Of a stretch of 64,000 bases of DNA, positions 47,161 to 56,564 are shown one piece after another (position 1 is the first letter of the stretch; each line of letters opens with the position of its first letter). The DNA lies in the NCBI GenBank assembly GCA_965205385.1, contig CBDBGS010000008.1, forward strand, positions 1,674,001-1,738,000, read 5' to 3'. The notes under the pieces were generated by a model. That model was not told where the DNA came from, ran no database searches, and worked only from the letters and a program-made list of their open reading frames with translations. A program made the position numbers and the translations under genes. This stretch comes from CATOSP01 sp965205385 (lineage in GTDB: Bacteria > Chloroflexota > Dehalococcoidia > Lucifugimonadales > UBA3495).

Positions 47161-49440
47161 ATGAAACCGACACTACCCAACATCAGGAAACTGGCCGGGC
47201 GCGGCAGGACGGAAGACTCTGCCGGCTCCGGTGACATCAACGACAAACAGATCGAAACCGGCGAGGCGGCGGAACCCAAGCCGCCGCCGCCATTGCCGAT
47301 GTTCTTCATGCTGTCCCACCTGGAAGAGGACGGGCCGGTGCGGCTGGACGGGGTGAAGCTGGCGGTGCTGGAGGTGATGGGCCTGGAGCTGGACGAGCCG
47401 AAGCTGGGCGCCTTCGCCGGTTCGCTCAACGCCCTGGACTTCCCGGTGCAACTGCTGGTGCGCCAGCACCCGCCGGTGCTGCAAGCCCTGCGGAACACCC
47501 TGGCCGAGGCCCAGCCCGACGACCTTCCACTTCAAACAAAGGAGGCGGCGGATTCCCTGGGACGGCTGTTGACCGGTCTGGAATCCCGCGAGGGCATCCT
47601 GGACCGGCGCTTCTACGCCGTGTGCGAGCACGCAAGGATGGACGAGTTGCGCGGGCTGCTGTCCCGCGCCGGTTTGGGCGTGTTTCCCCTGAAGGGCCAA
47701 CCGCTGAAGCTGCTGTTGCTGGCCTCGGCCCTGGGCGGCTCGCCCAGCGAGAAGGACGAGGACGCTGAATTAACCATCGAGGTCAACCGGCGGGACATCC
47801 GCGTGGGCGATCACCTGGTCCGCTCGTTGCACCTGGGCAAGTGGCCCCGCTTGCTGGCCCCCGGCTTCCTCCAGGGGCTGATGGCCGCCGGAGCGCCGAT
47901 GGACCTGTCGGTGCATCTGGGAGCGATACCGGCGGAGCAGGCCGCCCGCACCCTGGAGTGGCAGAAGGTCCGCTTCGAGTCGGCCCAGTCCATGTCCCTC
48001 AACCGGGGCCGCAGCCTGTCCCCCGAGGCGGAGATCGCCCTGGAGGACGTGAGCAGACTACGGGACGAGGTGCAGCGGGGAAGGGAGCGGCTGTTTCACG
48101 CCTCCCTTTCCGTCACCCTCCACGCCGCCGACCAGGACACCCTCAAGGACCTGACCCAGAAGGCCCGCGCCCACTTCGCCGCCACCCTGGGCAAGCTGGA
48201 CGCCCTGGCCTTCCGGCAGCGGGAGGGCCTCTTGTCCACCCTGCCCCTGGGCCTCAACGCCGTGGCCGTGTGGCGCACCTTGGACACCTCCAGCCTGGCA
48301 AGGCTGTTCCCCTTCTCGCCGCCGGACCTGGACACCCGCAGCGGGACGCTGTACGGCATCGACCTGCGGGCCTGCGCCCCCATCGTCTACGACCCCTTCG
48401 ACGGCACCCACCTCAACGCGAACACCGCCGTCCTGGCCCGCTCCGGTTCGGGCAAGTCCTTTGCCACCAAGCTGGGATTGCTGCGCGGCGTCTGCCGGGG
48501 CGTGCGGGCCTACGTCATCGACCCCGAGGGCGAGTACGCCGACATGGCCCGCGCCGCCGGTGGGCGGGTGCTGTCGCCGGGAATCGCGGGGCAAGGCATG
48601 AACCCCTTCGTCATCGACCGGGGCGACAGCGAGGAACTCTTGCAGCGCATCGGCAGCCTGCGCCGACTCATCGAGGTGATGGTGGGGGAACGGCTCAGCG
48701 CCGAGCGGCGGTCCTCCCTGGACCACGCCCTGGCGGGCTACTACGCCGAGCATAGGGAGCGCACCGGATTCCGCGATTTCTACGCCTACCTGGAAGCCGA
48801 AGGCGGCGGCGACCCCGAATCCAGTTCGGGGCGGGCTATCGCCCACCTGCTGCGCCCCTTCGCCACCGGCAGCCTGCGGCACCTGCTTTCCGACGAGGGC
48901 GACGACCTGCTGACCCACGAGGCCTTGGTCACCGTCTTCGACCTGCACCTGCTGGAACCGGAGCTTCGCCCCGCCGCCGCGATGGTCTGCACCGAGACGG
49001 TGTGGGCCGCCGCCGCCCAGGACCCCCGGCCCCGGCTGCTGGTGGTGGACGAGGTGTGGAGCATCATGCAGCACCCGGAGGGCGCGGCCTTCATGGTCAG
49101 CATGGCCAAGCGCGCCCGGAAGCACCGGCTAGGGTTGCAGTTCATCACCCAGGATGTGCAGGACCTTCTCTCCGAGGACTCGTCCCGCGCCATCACCGGC
49201 CACTCCGGTCGCGCCTTGCTCCAGAACGCCGCCTTCAAGCTGCTCTTGCAGCAGGACGCGGCGGCGATCAGCACGGTGGGCGAAGCCTTCGACCTGCCGG
49301 TGGAGCTGCAACGCTGGCTGCTCTCGTGTCCGCGGGGCGACGGTCTCTTGCTGGCCCGGGGCAACCGCTTTCCCGTCCGCATCGAGGCCACGCCCGAGGA
49401 GACCGAGGTCATCGAGTGGCGGCCCGGCCCCAGGCACTAG
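47161..49440 (+). CDS. VirB4/TraC-family conjugation ATPase
   Basis: 759 residues. Walker A is in VLARSGSGKSFATKLGLLRG near residue 430 and Walker B in LLVVDEVWSIM near 625, followed by the conserved HRLGLQFITQDVQDLLSE. An N-terminal domain of about 400 residues (LHLGKWPRLLAPGFLQGLMA, LHAADQDTLKDLTQKARAHF) matches the VirB4/CagE N-domain. The enzyme drives pilus assembly and substrate transfer at the inner membrane. AGAGGAG, 9 bases upstream, selects ATG 47161 over TTG 47152. It lies between the pilin and the VirD4-like gene. Confidence 0.92.
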   Translation: MKPTLPNIRKLAGRGRTEDSAGSGDINDKQIETGEAAEPKPPPPLPMFFMLSHLEEDGPVRLDGVKLAVLEVMGLELDEPKLGAFAGSLNALDFPVQLLVRQHPPVLQALRNTLAEAQPDDLPLQTKEAADSLGRLLTGLESREGILDRRFYAVCEHARMDELRGLLSRAGLGVFPLKGQPLKLLLLASALGGSPSEKDEDAELTIEVNRRDIRVGDHLVRSLHLGKWPRLLAPGFLQGLMAAGAPMDLSVHLGAIPAEQAARTLEWQKVRFESAQSMSLNRGRSLSPEAEIALEDVSRLRDEVQRGRERLFHASLSVTLHAADQDTLKDLTQKARAHFAATLGKLDALAFRQREGLLSTLPLGLNAVAVWRTLDTSSLARLFPFSPPDLDTRSGTLYGIDLRACAPIVYDPFDGTHLNANTAVLARSGSGKSFATKLGLLRGVCRGVRAYVIDPEGEYADMARAAGGRVLSPGIAGQGMNPFVIDRGDSEELLQRIGSLRRLIEVMVGERLSAERRSSLDHALAGYYAEHRERTGFRDFYAYLEAEGGGDPESSSGRAIAHLLRPFATGSLRHLLSDEGDDLLTHEALVTVFDLHLLEPELRPAAAMVCTETVWAAAAQDPRPRLLVVDEVWSIMQHPEGAAFMVSMAKRARKHRLGLQFITQDVQDLLSEDSSRAITGHSGRALLQNAAFKLLLQQDAAAISTVGEAFDLPVELQRWLLSCPRGDGLLLARGNRFPVRIEATPEETEVIEWRPGPRH

Positions 49441-49487
49441 CCGGTAGGGGCGAACGGGTCAATTCACGACAAGAGGAGGCAACACGC

Positions 49488-50228
49488 ATGAAAACGAACC
49501 TGAAAAAGATTGTCTTCGGCGAGAAAAAAAACAGGAAGCCCCCGGTGCTGCTCTCGGTGACGCCGCCGCGCACCGGCGAGCGCACGCTGCTGGGCGTGGA
49601 GAACCTGCTCCAGTCCATCGCCGTCCCCGAACCCTTCTCCCTGGAACTGGCCGGCGACGCAAGCGGCGTGACCCTGCTGGCCCGCTGCCAGGACGACCGG
49701 GTGGTGCGGAGCCAGATCGCCGCCCACTATCCCCAGGCCCGCATCCGGCAGGTGGCCGTGGACGACGACCCCATCTTCGTCCACGCCGGGGAGCAGGCCT
49801 GGGGCCTGACCCTGCGGGTTGACGGCCCGGAGTACGTGCCCCTGCGCACCTTCCGCGACGACGACCTGCTGGACCCCGGCTCCGATCCCCTGCTGGCGGT
49901 CATCGGCTCCCTGTCCGCCCTGCGCCCGGGGGAGCGGGTCCTGGCCCGCCTGCTGCTGCGCTCCCTGGGCCCCGACTGGTCCCAGGCCCACCAGCAGAAG
50001 GCTTTCAAGAACCCGGGCCAGCAGCGGCCCGATCCCTCCTACACCTACCAGACCAAGCCCCTCCAGCTCGACGGCGTGACCATGGCCGTCCTGGGAGTTG
50101 GGGCTTTGGCGGCGCTCAAGGGCTACCTGTGGGTGCAGGACGGGGAATACCTCAAAGCGTTCCTGCTGGCGTCTGGCACCGTCCTGGGGCTGGTAGTGGG
50201 CGGCTGGGGCTGGTGGCGCTGGAAGTAG
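49488..50228 (+). CDS. VirD4-like coupling protein, N-terminal part before an in-frame TAG
   Basis: 246 residues beginning MKTNLKKIVFGEKKNRKPPV, with a beta-rich domain (LELAGDASGVTLLARCQDDR) and two C-terminal membrane helices (VTMAVLGVGALAALKGYLW, LLASGTVLGLVVGGWGWW). The frame ends at TAG 50226-50228, but the following codons (ARSRVYDPLLIKEKVGRIAF) are in register with the ATPase frame that follows, so the two parts form one gene of 834 codons. AGAGGAGG precedes ATG 49488. Separately made, this piece would be a membrane anchor without the motor. Confidence 0.75.
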   Translation: MKTNLKKIVFGEKKNRKPPVLLSVTPPRTGERTLLGVENLLQSIAVPEPFSLELAGDASGVTLLARCQDDRVVRSQIAAHYPQARIRQVAVDDDPIFVHAGEQAWGLTLRVDGPEYVPLRTFRDDDLLDPGSDPLLAVIGSLSALRPGERVLARLLLRSLGPDWSQAHQQKAFKNPGQQRPDPSYTYQTKPLQLDGVTMAVLGVGALAALKGYLWVQDGEYLKAFLLASGTVLGLVVGGWGWWRWK

Positions 50229-50270
50229 GCCCGCAGCCGGGTCTACGACCCGCTGCTGATCAAGGAGAAG

Positions 50271-51989
50271 GTGGGACGCATCGCCTTCGAGGGCGAGCTC
50301 CAGGTCATCGCCGTCCTGCCCGGCAGCGCCGGGGAGCAGCGGGCGAAGGAAATCCTGGAGCCGGTGGCCGCCGCCTACCGCCACTACGACCACCCCGCCG
50401 GGGCCAGGTTCAAGGTCGGCGGCGTGAAGCCCCTGGTCCCCCTGGCCAACCTCCACCCTGCCGGCCCCGGCCTGTTCGGCAAGCGCAGCGTCCTGGGCGT
50501 CCGGGAAGTGGCCGCCCTGTGGCACCCGCCGGGCGAGCGGGACGAGACGCCCCTGGTGGAACGCTCCGGCTCCCGTGCGCTGTTGCCCTCGGCCCGCAGC
50601 ATCAGCGGCGGCGGCGCATTGGTGGGCGACACCACCACCGGCAACGGCCAGCCCATCCGCTTTCCCGAGGACCTCCTGCGCCGCCACCACCTCTACGTGG
50701 CCCGCACCCGCATGGGCAAGTCCACCCTGATGCACCACATCGTCACCCACAAGCTCCAGGAGAAGGCCGAGGGCCGGGACGGCGACGCCATCGTGGTCGT
50801 CGATCCCCACGCCGACCTGGTGGCCGGAATCCTGGAACACGTCCCCGAATCCCTGGTGGACCGGGTCCGCCTCATCGACCTGGCCGACGAGTCCCGTTCC
50901 CCCGGCATCAACCTGCTGGACACCCGCGTCTTCGCCGATAGGGACCGCACCGCCGACTCGGTGGTGCGGGTGGCCAGGGGCCTGTGGGAGCAGTGGGGTC
51001 CCCGGATGCAGTCCATCCTGGAGCAGACGGTCAAGACCCTCCACGAGGCCAACGAGGGGATGGAGGCGGACCAACAGCACACCATATTGGACGGGCTCAG
51101 GCTCCTGTCCAACGAGCCCTTCCGCAACTCGGTGCTGGCCAAGGTCTCGGACCCCTACCTGCTGGAGTGGTGGGCCCGGGACTTCGGCGGCTGGCACCGC
51201 CAGTACCGGGCCGAGGCCCTGGCCCCGGTGCAGACCCGTCTCTCCTACTACGCATCGTCCAAAAGGGCGCGGGCCATCCTGGGCCAGTCCCGTTCCACCA
51301 TCGACCTGCGGGAAACCATCCTGGACGGCGGCATCCTGCTGGCCTCCACCTCCCAGGGGACCGTGGGCCGGGACGTGGCAGCCCTGGTGGGAGCGTCGCT
51401 GCTGAACCTGGTGGACTCGGTGATCCGGGAGCAGGGCGGCCTGCCCTTTTCCCAGCGGCGCGGCGCGCTGGTGGTGGTGGACGAGATGCAGTCCATGCCC
51501 GGCGTGGACTACGAGTCGATGCTCAGCGAGCTGGGCAAGTTCGGGGCCAGCTTCATCCTGGCCACCCAGAGCCTGGCCAAGCTGGAGGACCTCTCCACCA
51601 CCATGCGCGACACGCTTTTGGCCAACGTGGGCTGCCTGGCCGTCTTCCAGGTGGCGGGCAGCGACGCCCGGCAGCTGGTGTGGGAACTGGGCAAGGACCG
51701 GGTGAGCGAGGACGACATCGTGTCCCTGGACGTCCATCACTGCTACGTCCGCGCCACCGTGGGTACCGAGCGGATGCCCGCCTTCTCAATGATGGTCAGG
51801 AAGCCGGAGGATGGCGACCCCGCCGTCGCCGCCCGCATCCGCGAGGGGGCTTCGGCCTACACCCGGTCGGCCAGCGACGTGTCCGGCCTCACCGCCGGGG
51901 AGGCCGAGGGTGAGAAGAAGGTGGGCGAGTACCGCCGGATGCTGGCCGAAGGGCGGAACGGGGCCGCGCAACGCGGGGAGGGCCGATGA
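50271..51989 (+). CDS. VirD4/TraG-type conjugation coupling ATPase, catalytic part
   Basis: 572 residues from GTG 50271; the same frame is open back to TAG 50226-50228 and belongs with 49488-50228. Walker A is in LYVARTRMGKSTLMHHIVTH and Walker B in ALVVVDEMQSMPG, followed by FGASFILATQSLAKLEDLS, as in VirD4/TraG/HerA-fold motors. It would bring DNA to the secretion channel. AAGGAGAAG directly before the GTG might permit weak re-initiation, but without the membrane helices. The TGA stop overlaps the ATG of the next gene. Confidence 0.85.
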   Translation: MGRIAFEGELQVIAVLPGSAGEQRAKEILEPVAAAYRHYDHPAGARFKVGGVKPLVPLANLHPAGPGLFGKRSVLGVREVAALWHPPGERDETPLVERSGSRALLPSARSISGGGALVGDTTTGNGQPIRFPEDLLRRHHLYVARTRMGKSTLMHHIVTHKLQEKAEGRDGDAIVVVDPHADLVAGILEHVPESLVDRVRLIDLADESRSPGINLLDTRVFADRDRTADSVVRVARGLWEQWGPRMQSILEQTVKTLHEANEGMEADQQHTILDGLRLLSNEPFRNSVLAKVSDPYLLEWWARDFGGWHRQYRAEALAPVQTRLSYYASSKRARAILGQSRSTIDLRETILDGGILLASTSQGTVGRDVAALVGASLLNLVDSVIREQGGLPFSQRRGALVVVDEMQSMPGVDYESMLSELGKFGASFILATQSLAKLEDLSTTMRDTLLANVGCLAVFQVAGSDARQLVWELGKDRVSEDDIVSLDVHHCYVRATVGTERMPAFSMMVRKPEDGDPAVAARIREGASAYTRSASDVSGLTAGEAEGEKKVGEYRRMLAEGRNGAAQRGEGR

Positions 51990-53623
51990 TGAGTACCGCC
52001 GGATGTGAAGCGGACTTGCTCCGCAGGCTGGCGTGGACGCCCTTCCTCGACCGGCTGGAGATGGTCTGCGTCTCCGGCTGGTCCAGGGGAGCGGTCTACG
52101 AGGCCGTCGGGCGGCTGGAGCAGGGCGGGTTGGTGGATTCGATTCCCCACGCGGCGGACCTCGCGCCTCCGACCCGCCGCTACTGTCTCACCGCCGCCGG
52201 AGTGCGTTGGCTGGCCGAGGATGAGAACACCACCCTTGACGGCCTGCTGCGCCCTCGTCCCGTGTCCCAGGAGTGGCGGCGCATCCTGCTGGAGCGCCTG
52301 GACGCCGTCGCCTCCGTCTACCGGTTGGCGTCCGCCGTCGCCGTCGCCGCCCATCCTATTGGCTTGCGTCTGTACCGGGCCGCGCCCCTGGACGCCGCCC
52401 TGCTGCTGCCCGGCGGCAGGACCCTGGGCGTGGTGCGGCAGGGACCCGCCGCCGACCGCACCGCCTTCGCCAAGCGCCTGTGGCGGCTGGGCCAGGGGCC
52501 GCTGCCCGGGACCGTCCTCGTCCTCGCGTCCGACGAGGTGCGGCTCAGGCACGCCCGCTGGCTGCTGGCCCGCACCCCGGTCAACGCGCTGCTGACCCTG
52601 GAGCGCGACGCCGTGTTGGCTGGACTCGACGCCCCCGTCTGGCGTCCGCCCTCGGGCAGCGCGAGGCTGGACCTGGGCTACGTGCTGGAGCGGTTGCGGC
52701 CCGGCGGCGAGCTTCCCGAAGAGGGACCGCCGTCGCAGGCGTCCCTCCCCGGCGACCTCGCCGCCGACGCCCGCCCCGCTCTGGCCGCCCTGCTCAAACC
52801 GGCGGAGAAGCGCGCCCTGGACCTGCTGGCCGATTGGCCCTGGCTGTTGCAGAAGGACCTGGCGGACCTGCTGGGCGTCTCCGAGACCCGGGTCTCCCGG
52901 CTGATGACTCCCCTGGCAGGGTTCGGCCTGGTGACCCGTACCCCCGCCGCCGGCGGCCGGCTGGCCCTCACCGGCCGGGGGCTGGCCTTCCTGGCCCGAA
53001 GGGACCGCGCCTCGGTGGGCGTGGCCCGCAAGCGCTGGAGCGTCAGTCCCATCGACCCCGAAGGCCCCGCCGGGTGGCGCAACGTCTCCGGCACCCGGAG
53101 CCGCCAGTTGCTCCGCAACCTGGCTCACACCGCCGCCGTCCACCGCTTCATGGCGGCCCTGGCCGTGCAGGCCCGCGCCCTGGGCTGGGAGACCGCCCAA
53201 CTCGACCCGCCCCACCGGGCCTCCAGGTACTTCCGTCACCAAGGCGCCCTGCGCTCGGTCAACCCCGACGCCTTCGGCATCCTCCGCCGGGGCCCGGCGG
53301 CCTGGCCCTTTTTCCTGGAGTGGGAGCGCCGCGCCGTGCGGCCCGCAACCATGGCCCAGCGCCTGGCCCCCTACCTGCGCTACTACTCCTCCCACCGGCC
53401 CACCGACGACCACGGCGCCAAGCCCGCCGTCCTGGTCGTCTTCGACGGCGACATCGCCGCCACCCACTTTCTGACCCTGGCGGCAAGGGAGATGGAACGG
53501 TTGCGGGTGGCCGTGCCCCTGTGGGTGTCGAACCGGAAGATCATCGAGGCCCTGGGGCCGCTGGGCCGGGCCTGGCTCACCCCCGGCGATTGGGAACCCG
53601 CCCATCTGCCCCTGAACGGATGA
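51986..53623 (+). CDS. Replication-relaxation family protein
   Basis: 545 residues. Two winged-helix segments are visible: VCVSGWSRGAVYEAVGRLEQ near residue 30 and WPWLLQKDLADLLGVSETRV near 290. The C-terminal domain (NLAHTAAVHRFMAALAVQAR, PDAFGILRRGPAAWPFFLEW ERR with a D...E pattern) is that of Replic_Relax proteins, which are found on plasmids and conjugative elements. It may prepare the element DNA for transfer or replication; no canonical relaxase was seen in the window. Its ATG overlaps the VirD4-like stop by four bases, so it belongs to the same operon. Confidence 0.75.
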   Translation: MMSTAGCEADLLRRLAWTPFLDRLEMVCVSGWSRGAVYEAVGRLEQGGLVDSIPHAADLAPPTRRYCLTAAGVRWLAEDENTTLDGLLRPRPVSQEWRRILLERLDAVASVYRLASAVAVAAHPIGLRLYRAAPLDAALLLPGGRTLGVVRQGPAADRTAFAKRLWRLGQGPLPGTVLVLASDEVRLRHARWLLARTPVNALLTLERDAVLAGLDAPVWRPPSGSARLDLGYVLERLRPGGELPEEGPPSQASLPGDLAADARPALAALLKPAEKRALDLLADWPWLLQKDLADLLGVSETRVSRLMTPLAGFGLVTRTPAAGGRLALTGRGLAFLARRDRASVGVARKRWSVSPIDPEGPAGWRNVSGTRSRQLLRNLAHTAAVHRFMAALAVQARALGWETAQLDPPHRASRYFRHQGALRSVNPDAFGILRRGPAAWPFFLEWERRAVRPATMAQRLAPYLRYYSSHRPTDDHGAKPAVLVVFDGDIAATHFLTLAAREMERLRVAVPLWVSNRKIIEALGPLGRAWLTPGDWEPAHLPLNG

Positions 53624-53689
53624 ACGACGGCCCAGGGAGGGGAGCATTTCACCGGATTTCGTTCCCATTCCAACAGGAGGTGACAAACC

Positions 53690-53977
53690 ATGCGTTCACA
53701 AAATAGCAACTGCACGAGAGCCCCCCTGGGGCGCCGGGGACGGAGCGTCGTCCGGCTCGACACGGCGGCCCTCTGGGAGCGGCTGGCTTTGCTCAACCGT
53801 TCCCAGAACTGGCTCGCCCGGGAGATCGGGGTCAGCCCCGGCTACGTCTCCATGCTGGTCAACGAAGGGCGCGCGCCCTCGGGACGCATCCGCAGGCGGA
53901 TGCTCAAGGCCCTCGGCGTGGACGACTTTCACCAGCTTTTCAGATTGGAGGTAATCGATGACGAACTACAACCCTGA
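53690..53977 (+). CDS. Small XRE-family regulator
   Basis: 95 residues with a compact HTH: LNRSQNWLAREIGVSPGYVS followed by MLVNEGRAPSGRIRRRMLKA (about 38-75), the Cro/cI layout. AGGAGGT lies upstream of ATG 53690. The stop overlaps the start of the following HTH gene by 20 bases, so both are probably coexpressed, a common design for element-copy or excision control. Confidence 0.8.
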   Translation: MRSQNSNCTRAPLGRRGRSVVRLDTAALWERLALLNRSQNWLAREIGVSPGYVSMLVNEGRAPSGRIRRRMLKALGVDDFHQLFRLEVIDDELQP

Positions 53978-54317
53978 ACCCCGTTTCGACGGGCGGCCGG
54001 ACCGGATCACCATCGGCGGCCGCCTGCTGCCCCTGGAGACCGGCGTGATGCCCGAGGACTTCCCCGAGCGCCTGAACAGGCTGAAGGAGGCCAGCGGCCT
54101 CACCTGGACCGGCTTCGCCCAGGCCATCGGCGTGGACGGCAAGCAACTGCGCCGCTGGCGCAATGAGGGCGTAGAGCCCTCCGGGGGACCCATGCTGGCC
54201 CTGCTCCGCTTCGCCAGCCGGATGCCCGGCGGCCCGGACATCCTCACGGGCGAAGACGTTCCGGCGCCCGACCCTGAACCCGTCCCTGAAGAGGACGGGG
54301 GGGAGGACGAAGGCTAG
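53958..54317 (+). CDS. HTH regulator related to those at 31217 and 37709
   Basis: 119 residues. The middle MPEDFPERLNRLKEASGLTW and GFAQAIGVDGKQLRRWRNEG align with the other two family members, with a conserved FPxxFPxRLxRxKExSGLxW core. An N-terminal extension (GRPDRITIGGRLLPLETG) and an acidic tail (PEPVPEEDGGEDEG) differ. The overlap with the upstream XRE gene suggests a regulatory pair. The gene belongs to the conjugative element, which suggests that the relatives elsewhere in the window are remnants of similar elements. Confidence 0.75.
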   Translation: MTNYNPEPRFDGRPDRITIGGRLLPLETGVMPEDFPERLNRLKEASGLTWTGFAQAIGVDGKQLRRWRNEGVEPSGGPMLALLRFASRMPGGPDILTGEDVPAPDPEPVPEEDGGEDEG

Positions 54318-54442
54318 ACCCTGACGCATAGCGCAACCCATAGGCCGCCGGCGCCCGTCCCGTCCGCCCGCGCCGGTGGCCCCATCACGAACGACCAACG
54401 AGAGGACGGCGGACCGGAAAAAGGCCGCCGCAGCCACGTGAA

Positions 54443-54670
54443 ATGAGAGATAAGAAAGGACAGAACAAAAAACGGAGGCCCGCCGGGGACGCCCCGGAGA
54501 TCGGCGTGGTCCGGGTCTTCTCCAACCCCGGACCCGACGCCGAGGACCGGCTGCGCCGCCTCCTATCCCTGATGGTCAGGCACGCCACCAGGGACGGGCA
54601 GGCCGCGCCGGAGCAGGACTCGCCCAAAGACGCCCTGCCCACTGATGACCCCGCTGAGGGGGAAGCGTGA
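54443..54670 (+). CDS. Small hypothetical protein of the conjugative element
   Basis: 75 residues, charged: basic N-terminus (MRDKKGQNKKRRPAG), a helical stretch (DAEDRLRRLLSLMVRHATRD) and an acidic tail. No family is recognised and no membrane or export signal is visible. The ATG 54443 has an AG-rich leader (AAATGAGAGATAAGAAAGGA) around it. It lies between the HTH pair and the DUF1016 gene and is probably a minor element gene. Confidence 0.45.
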   Translation: MRDKKGQNKKRRPAGDAPEIGVVRVFSNPGPDAEDRLRRLLSLMVRHATRDGQAAPEQDSPKDALPTDDPAEGEA

Positions 54671-54788
54671 TGCGGTCCGAGCCGTCCCAAACCGCCATCA
54701 GCCTCGTCGGGGGCGTTCAGCCCTCAGCCATGACGCTCCCAGTGGGCGGAGGCCCGCTCCGGATCGGCAGAGCGTGGAGGAGCAGTCT

Positions 54789-55873
54789 GTGAGTAAGGTG
54801 GCCGCATTCGGCGAGCAGGAGGTTCCCTACGAAGCCGTCTTTGGAGACGCGTCGAAGATCATCGACGCGGCTAGGGAGTCGGTGGCCCGTTCAGTGAACG
54901 CCGCCATGACCGCCGCGTACTGGTTGACCGGCCATCGTATCGTCGAGTTCGAGCAGTCGGGAGAAGAGCGGGCCGAGTACGGGACGGCGTTGATCGCCAG
55001 GCCGGCGGCGGACTTGACTCGCCGCTTCGGGCGGGGCTTCTTTCGCCAGAACGTCCAGCAGATGCGCCTGTTCTACCTCTCATATACACCCGGCCGGATT
55101 CGCCAGACGCCGTCTGGCGAATCCGGCGCCGCTCCCGCCGAGGTGGGCTTCGGCGATCCTCTGGCGGCCTTTCCGCTGCCCTGGTCCGCCTACGTGCGGC
55201 TGCTGTCGGTCAGGAACCAACACGGCCGAGCCTTGTACGAGGCCGAGGCGTTACGGGGAGAGTGGTCGGTCCGCCATCTCGGCCGGCAGATCGGCTCCCA
55301 GTTCTACGAACGCACCGCGCTCTCGAAGTACCGGACCGCCGTGCTGACCGGCGGAGAGCGGGAGGGGCCCGAGGACGTTGTGCTTCCCGGCGAACAGGTC
55401 AAGGACTCCTTCGCCCTGGAGTTCCTAGACCTGAAGGACGAGTACTCCGAGAGCGACTTGGAGAAGGCGCTGATCCAACACCTGGAGACCTTCCTCCTGG
55501 AGTTGGGAGACGACTTCTGCTTCATCGGCAGGCAGAGACGGCTGCGCGTCGGCAGCCAGTGGTACCGGGTGGACCTGCTGTTCTTTCACCGCCGCCTGAG
55601 ATGCCTGGTGGTCATCGACCTGAAGATCGGCGCCCTCACCCACGCCGACGCTGGGCAGATGCACTTCTACCTGAACTATGCGCGGCAGCACTGGGCCCGC
55701 GAGGGCGAGAACCCGCCCGTCGGGCTGATTCTCTGCTCCGAGAAGGACGAGTCCCTTGCCCAGTATGCCCTGGAGGGGCTGTCAACACCGTTATGGCGGC
55801 GGAGTACCGCATCACCCTGCCCGACGAAACGCCCCTGGCGGCGGAGTTGGACCGGACCAGGCAGGGGATTTAA
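54789..55873 (+). pseudogene. DUF1016/YhcG nuclease-family gene with a C-terminal frameshift
   Basis: From GTG 54789 (GGAGGAG upstream), the DUF1016 N-terminal helical domain (SVNAAMTAAYWLTGHRIVEF, FGRGFFRQNVQQMRLFYLSY) is followed by the nuclease-like domain: FIGRQRRLRVGSQWYRVDLL, then LVVIDLKIGALTHADAGQMH, a PD-(D/E)XK arrangement with D and K in place. At 55780-55785 one base appears lost: the frame leaves ALEGLS for an unrelated tail, while another frame gives NTVMAAEYRITLPDETPLAA and stops at 55873. The catalytic core is upstream of the shift, so partial function is possible. A 35-base hairpin lies within the gene. Confidence 0.8.
55093..55127. repeat. Perfect 35-base hairpin inside the DUF1016 gene
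   Basis: GCCGGATTCGCCAGACG (55093-55109) pairs with CGTCTGGCGAATCCGGC (55111-55127) around a single base. It is translated as part of GRIRQTPSGESGAA at the linker between the two domains, a place where family members vary. Confidence 0.85.
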
Positions 55874-56053
55874 CTGCGTGGCTCGATAACGTTGGGATCT
55901 CCGACAACGAGCGGCGAACTGTCGGTGGACAACTCGGAGGAATGAGCGAGGCACCCCGAGGGGCATGAGCAGCGCGGAGGATAGTGCAAGACTCTTGGAA
56001 GCGACTACCCAGGCTATTCCACGTTTCCCATCAACCGTCCGTTCCTGCAACAG

Positions 56054-56422
56054 CTACTCAGGGGAGAGGTAGCGTACGGGGTTTTGGGTTCGATACCTAT
56101 TCGGTACTCGTTTGCCGACATAACGAAGTTGGGCCGATAGCTCGGCCGGTTCCCCGATAAAACCCCAGTCGGTGGAGTCGAATGGGTTGGAAATCCATCG
56201 CTTGGCGCGGAAAGCGCCGAGAACGCGTTCCGTATTACGAGCTAGGATGAGTTCGTTGCTGGCTTCGTAGGGCTGGATAGTCCCGTTCCACCAACCCCTG
56301 ACAGCTGCATAGACATCCGAAGGATATACTTGGGACAAATCGTTCCCTATGGATGTACCTACGAAGATGAGGATCATGGACTCTTGAACAACGAAGTCCT
56401 CAGGATGGTCTGTTGTAGTCAT
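56054..56422 (-). CDS. Hypothetical protein with QNPVRYL C-terminus
   Basis: 122 residues from ATG 56422 (GGTGGAAATT just upstream); an upstream ATG at 56476 is an alternative. Recognisable runs are MILIFVGTSIGNDLSQVYPS, VYAAVRGWWNGT, RNTERVLGAFRAKRWISNPF and GKRVPNRYRTQNPVRYL. This arrangement recurs in uncharacterised bacterial proteins, but no function is established to my knowledge. It is transcribed opposite to its neighbours within the cargo region near the serine recombinase. Confidence 0.6.
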   Translation of the reverse strand: MTTTDHPEDFVVQESMILIFVGTSIGNDLSQVYPSDVYAAVRGWWNGTIQPYEASNELILARNTERVLGAFRAKRWISNPFDSTDWGFIGEPAELSAQLRYVGKRVPNRYRTQNPVRYLSPE

Positions 56423-56564
56423 AATTTCCACCCAGGATAAACGAGTGAAGCTATTTTCCTTTAGACGCGGCCCCAATGTTAAGACCGACCCCGTTCATAA
56501 TGAAGGTTGTACATATCTTTCTTCTAACGTAACTTCACCGAACAACTCATGGAATATAATAAGT

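Noticed and set aside
49464..53686. Very long minus-strand open frames opposite the conjugation genes
   Set aside because: Shadows of the VirD4-like and replication-relaxation genes, which have ribosome sites and motifs.
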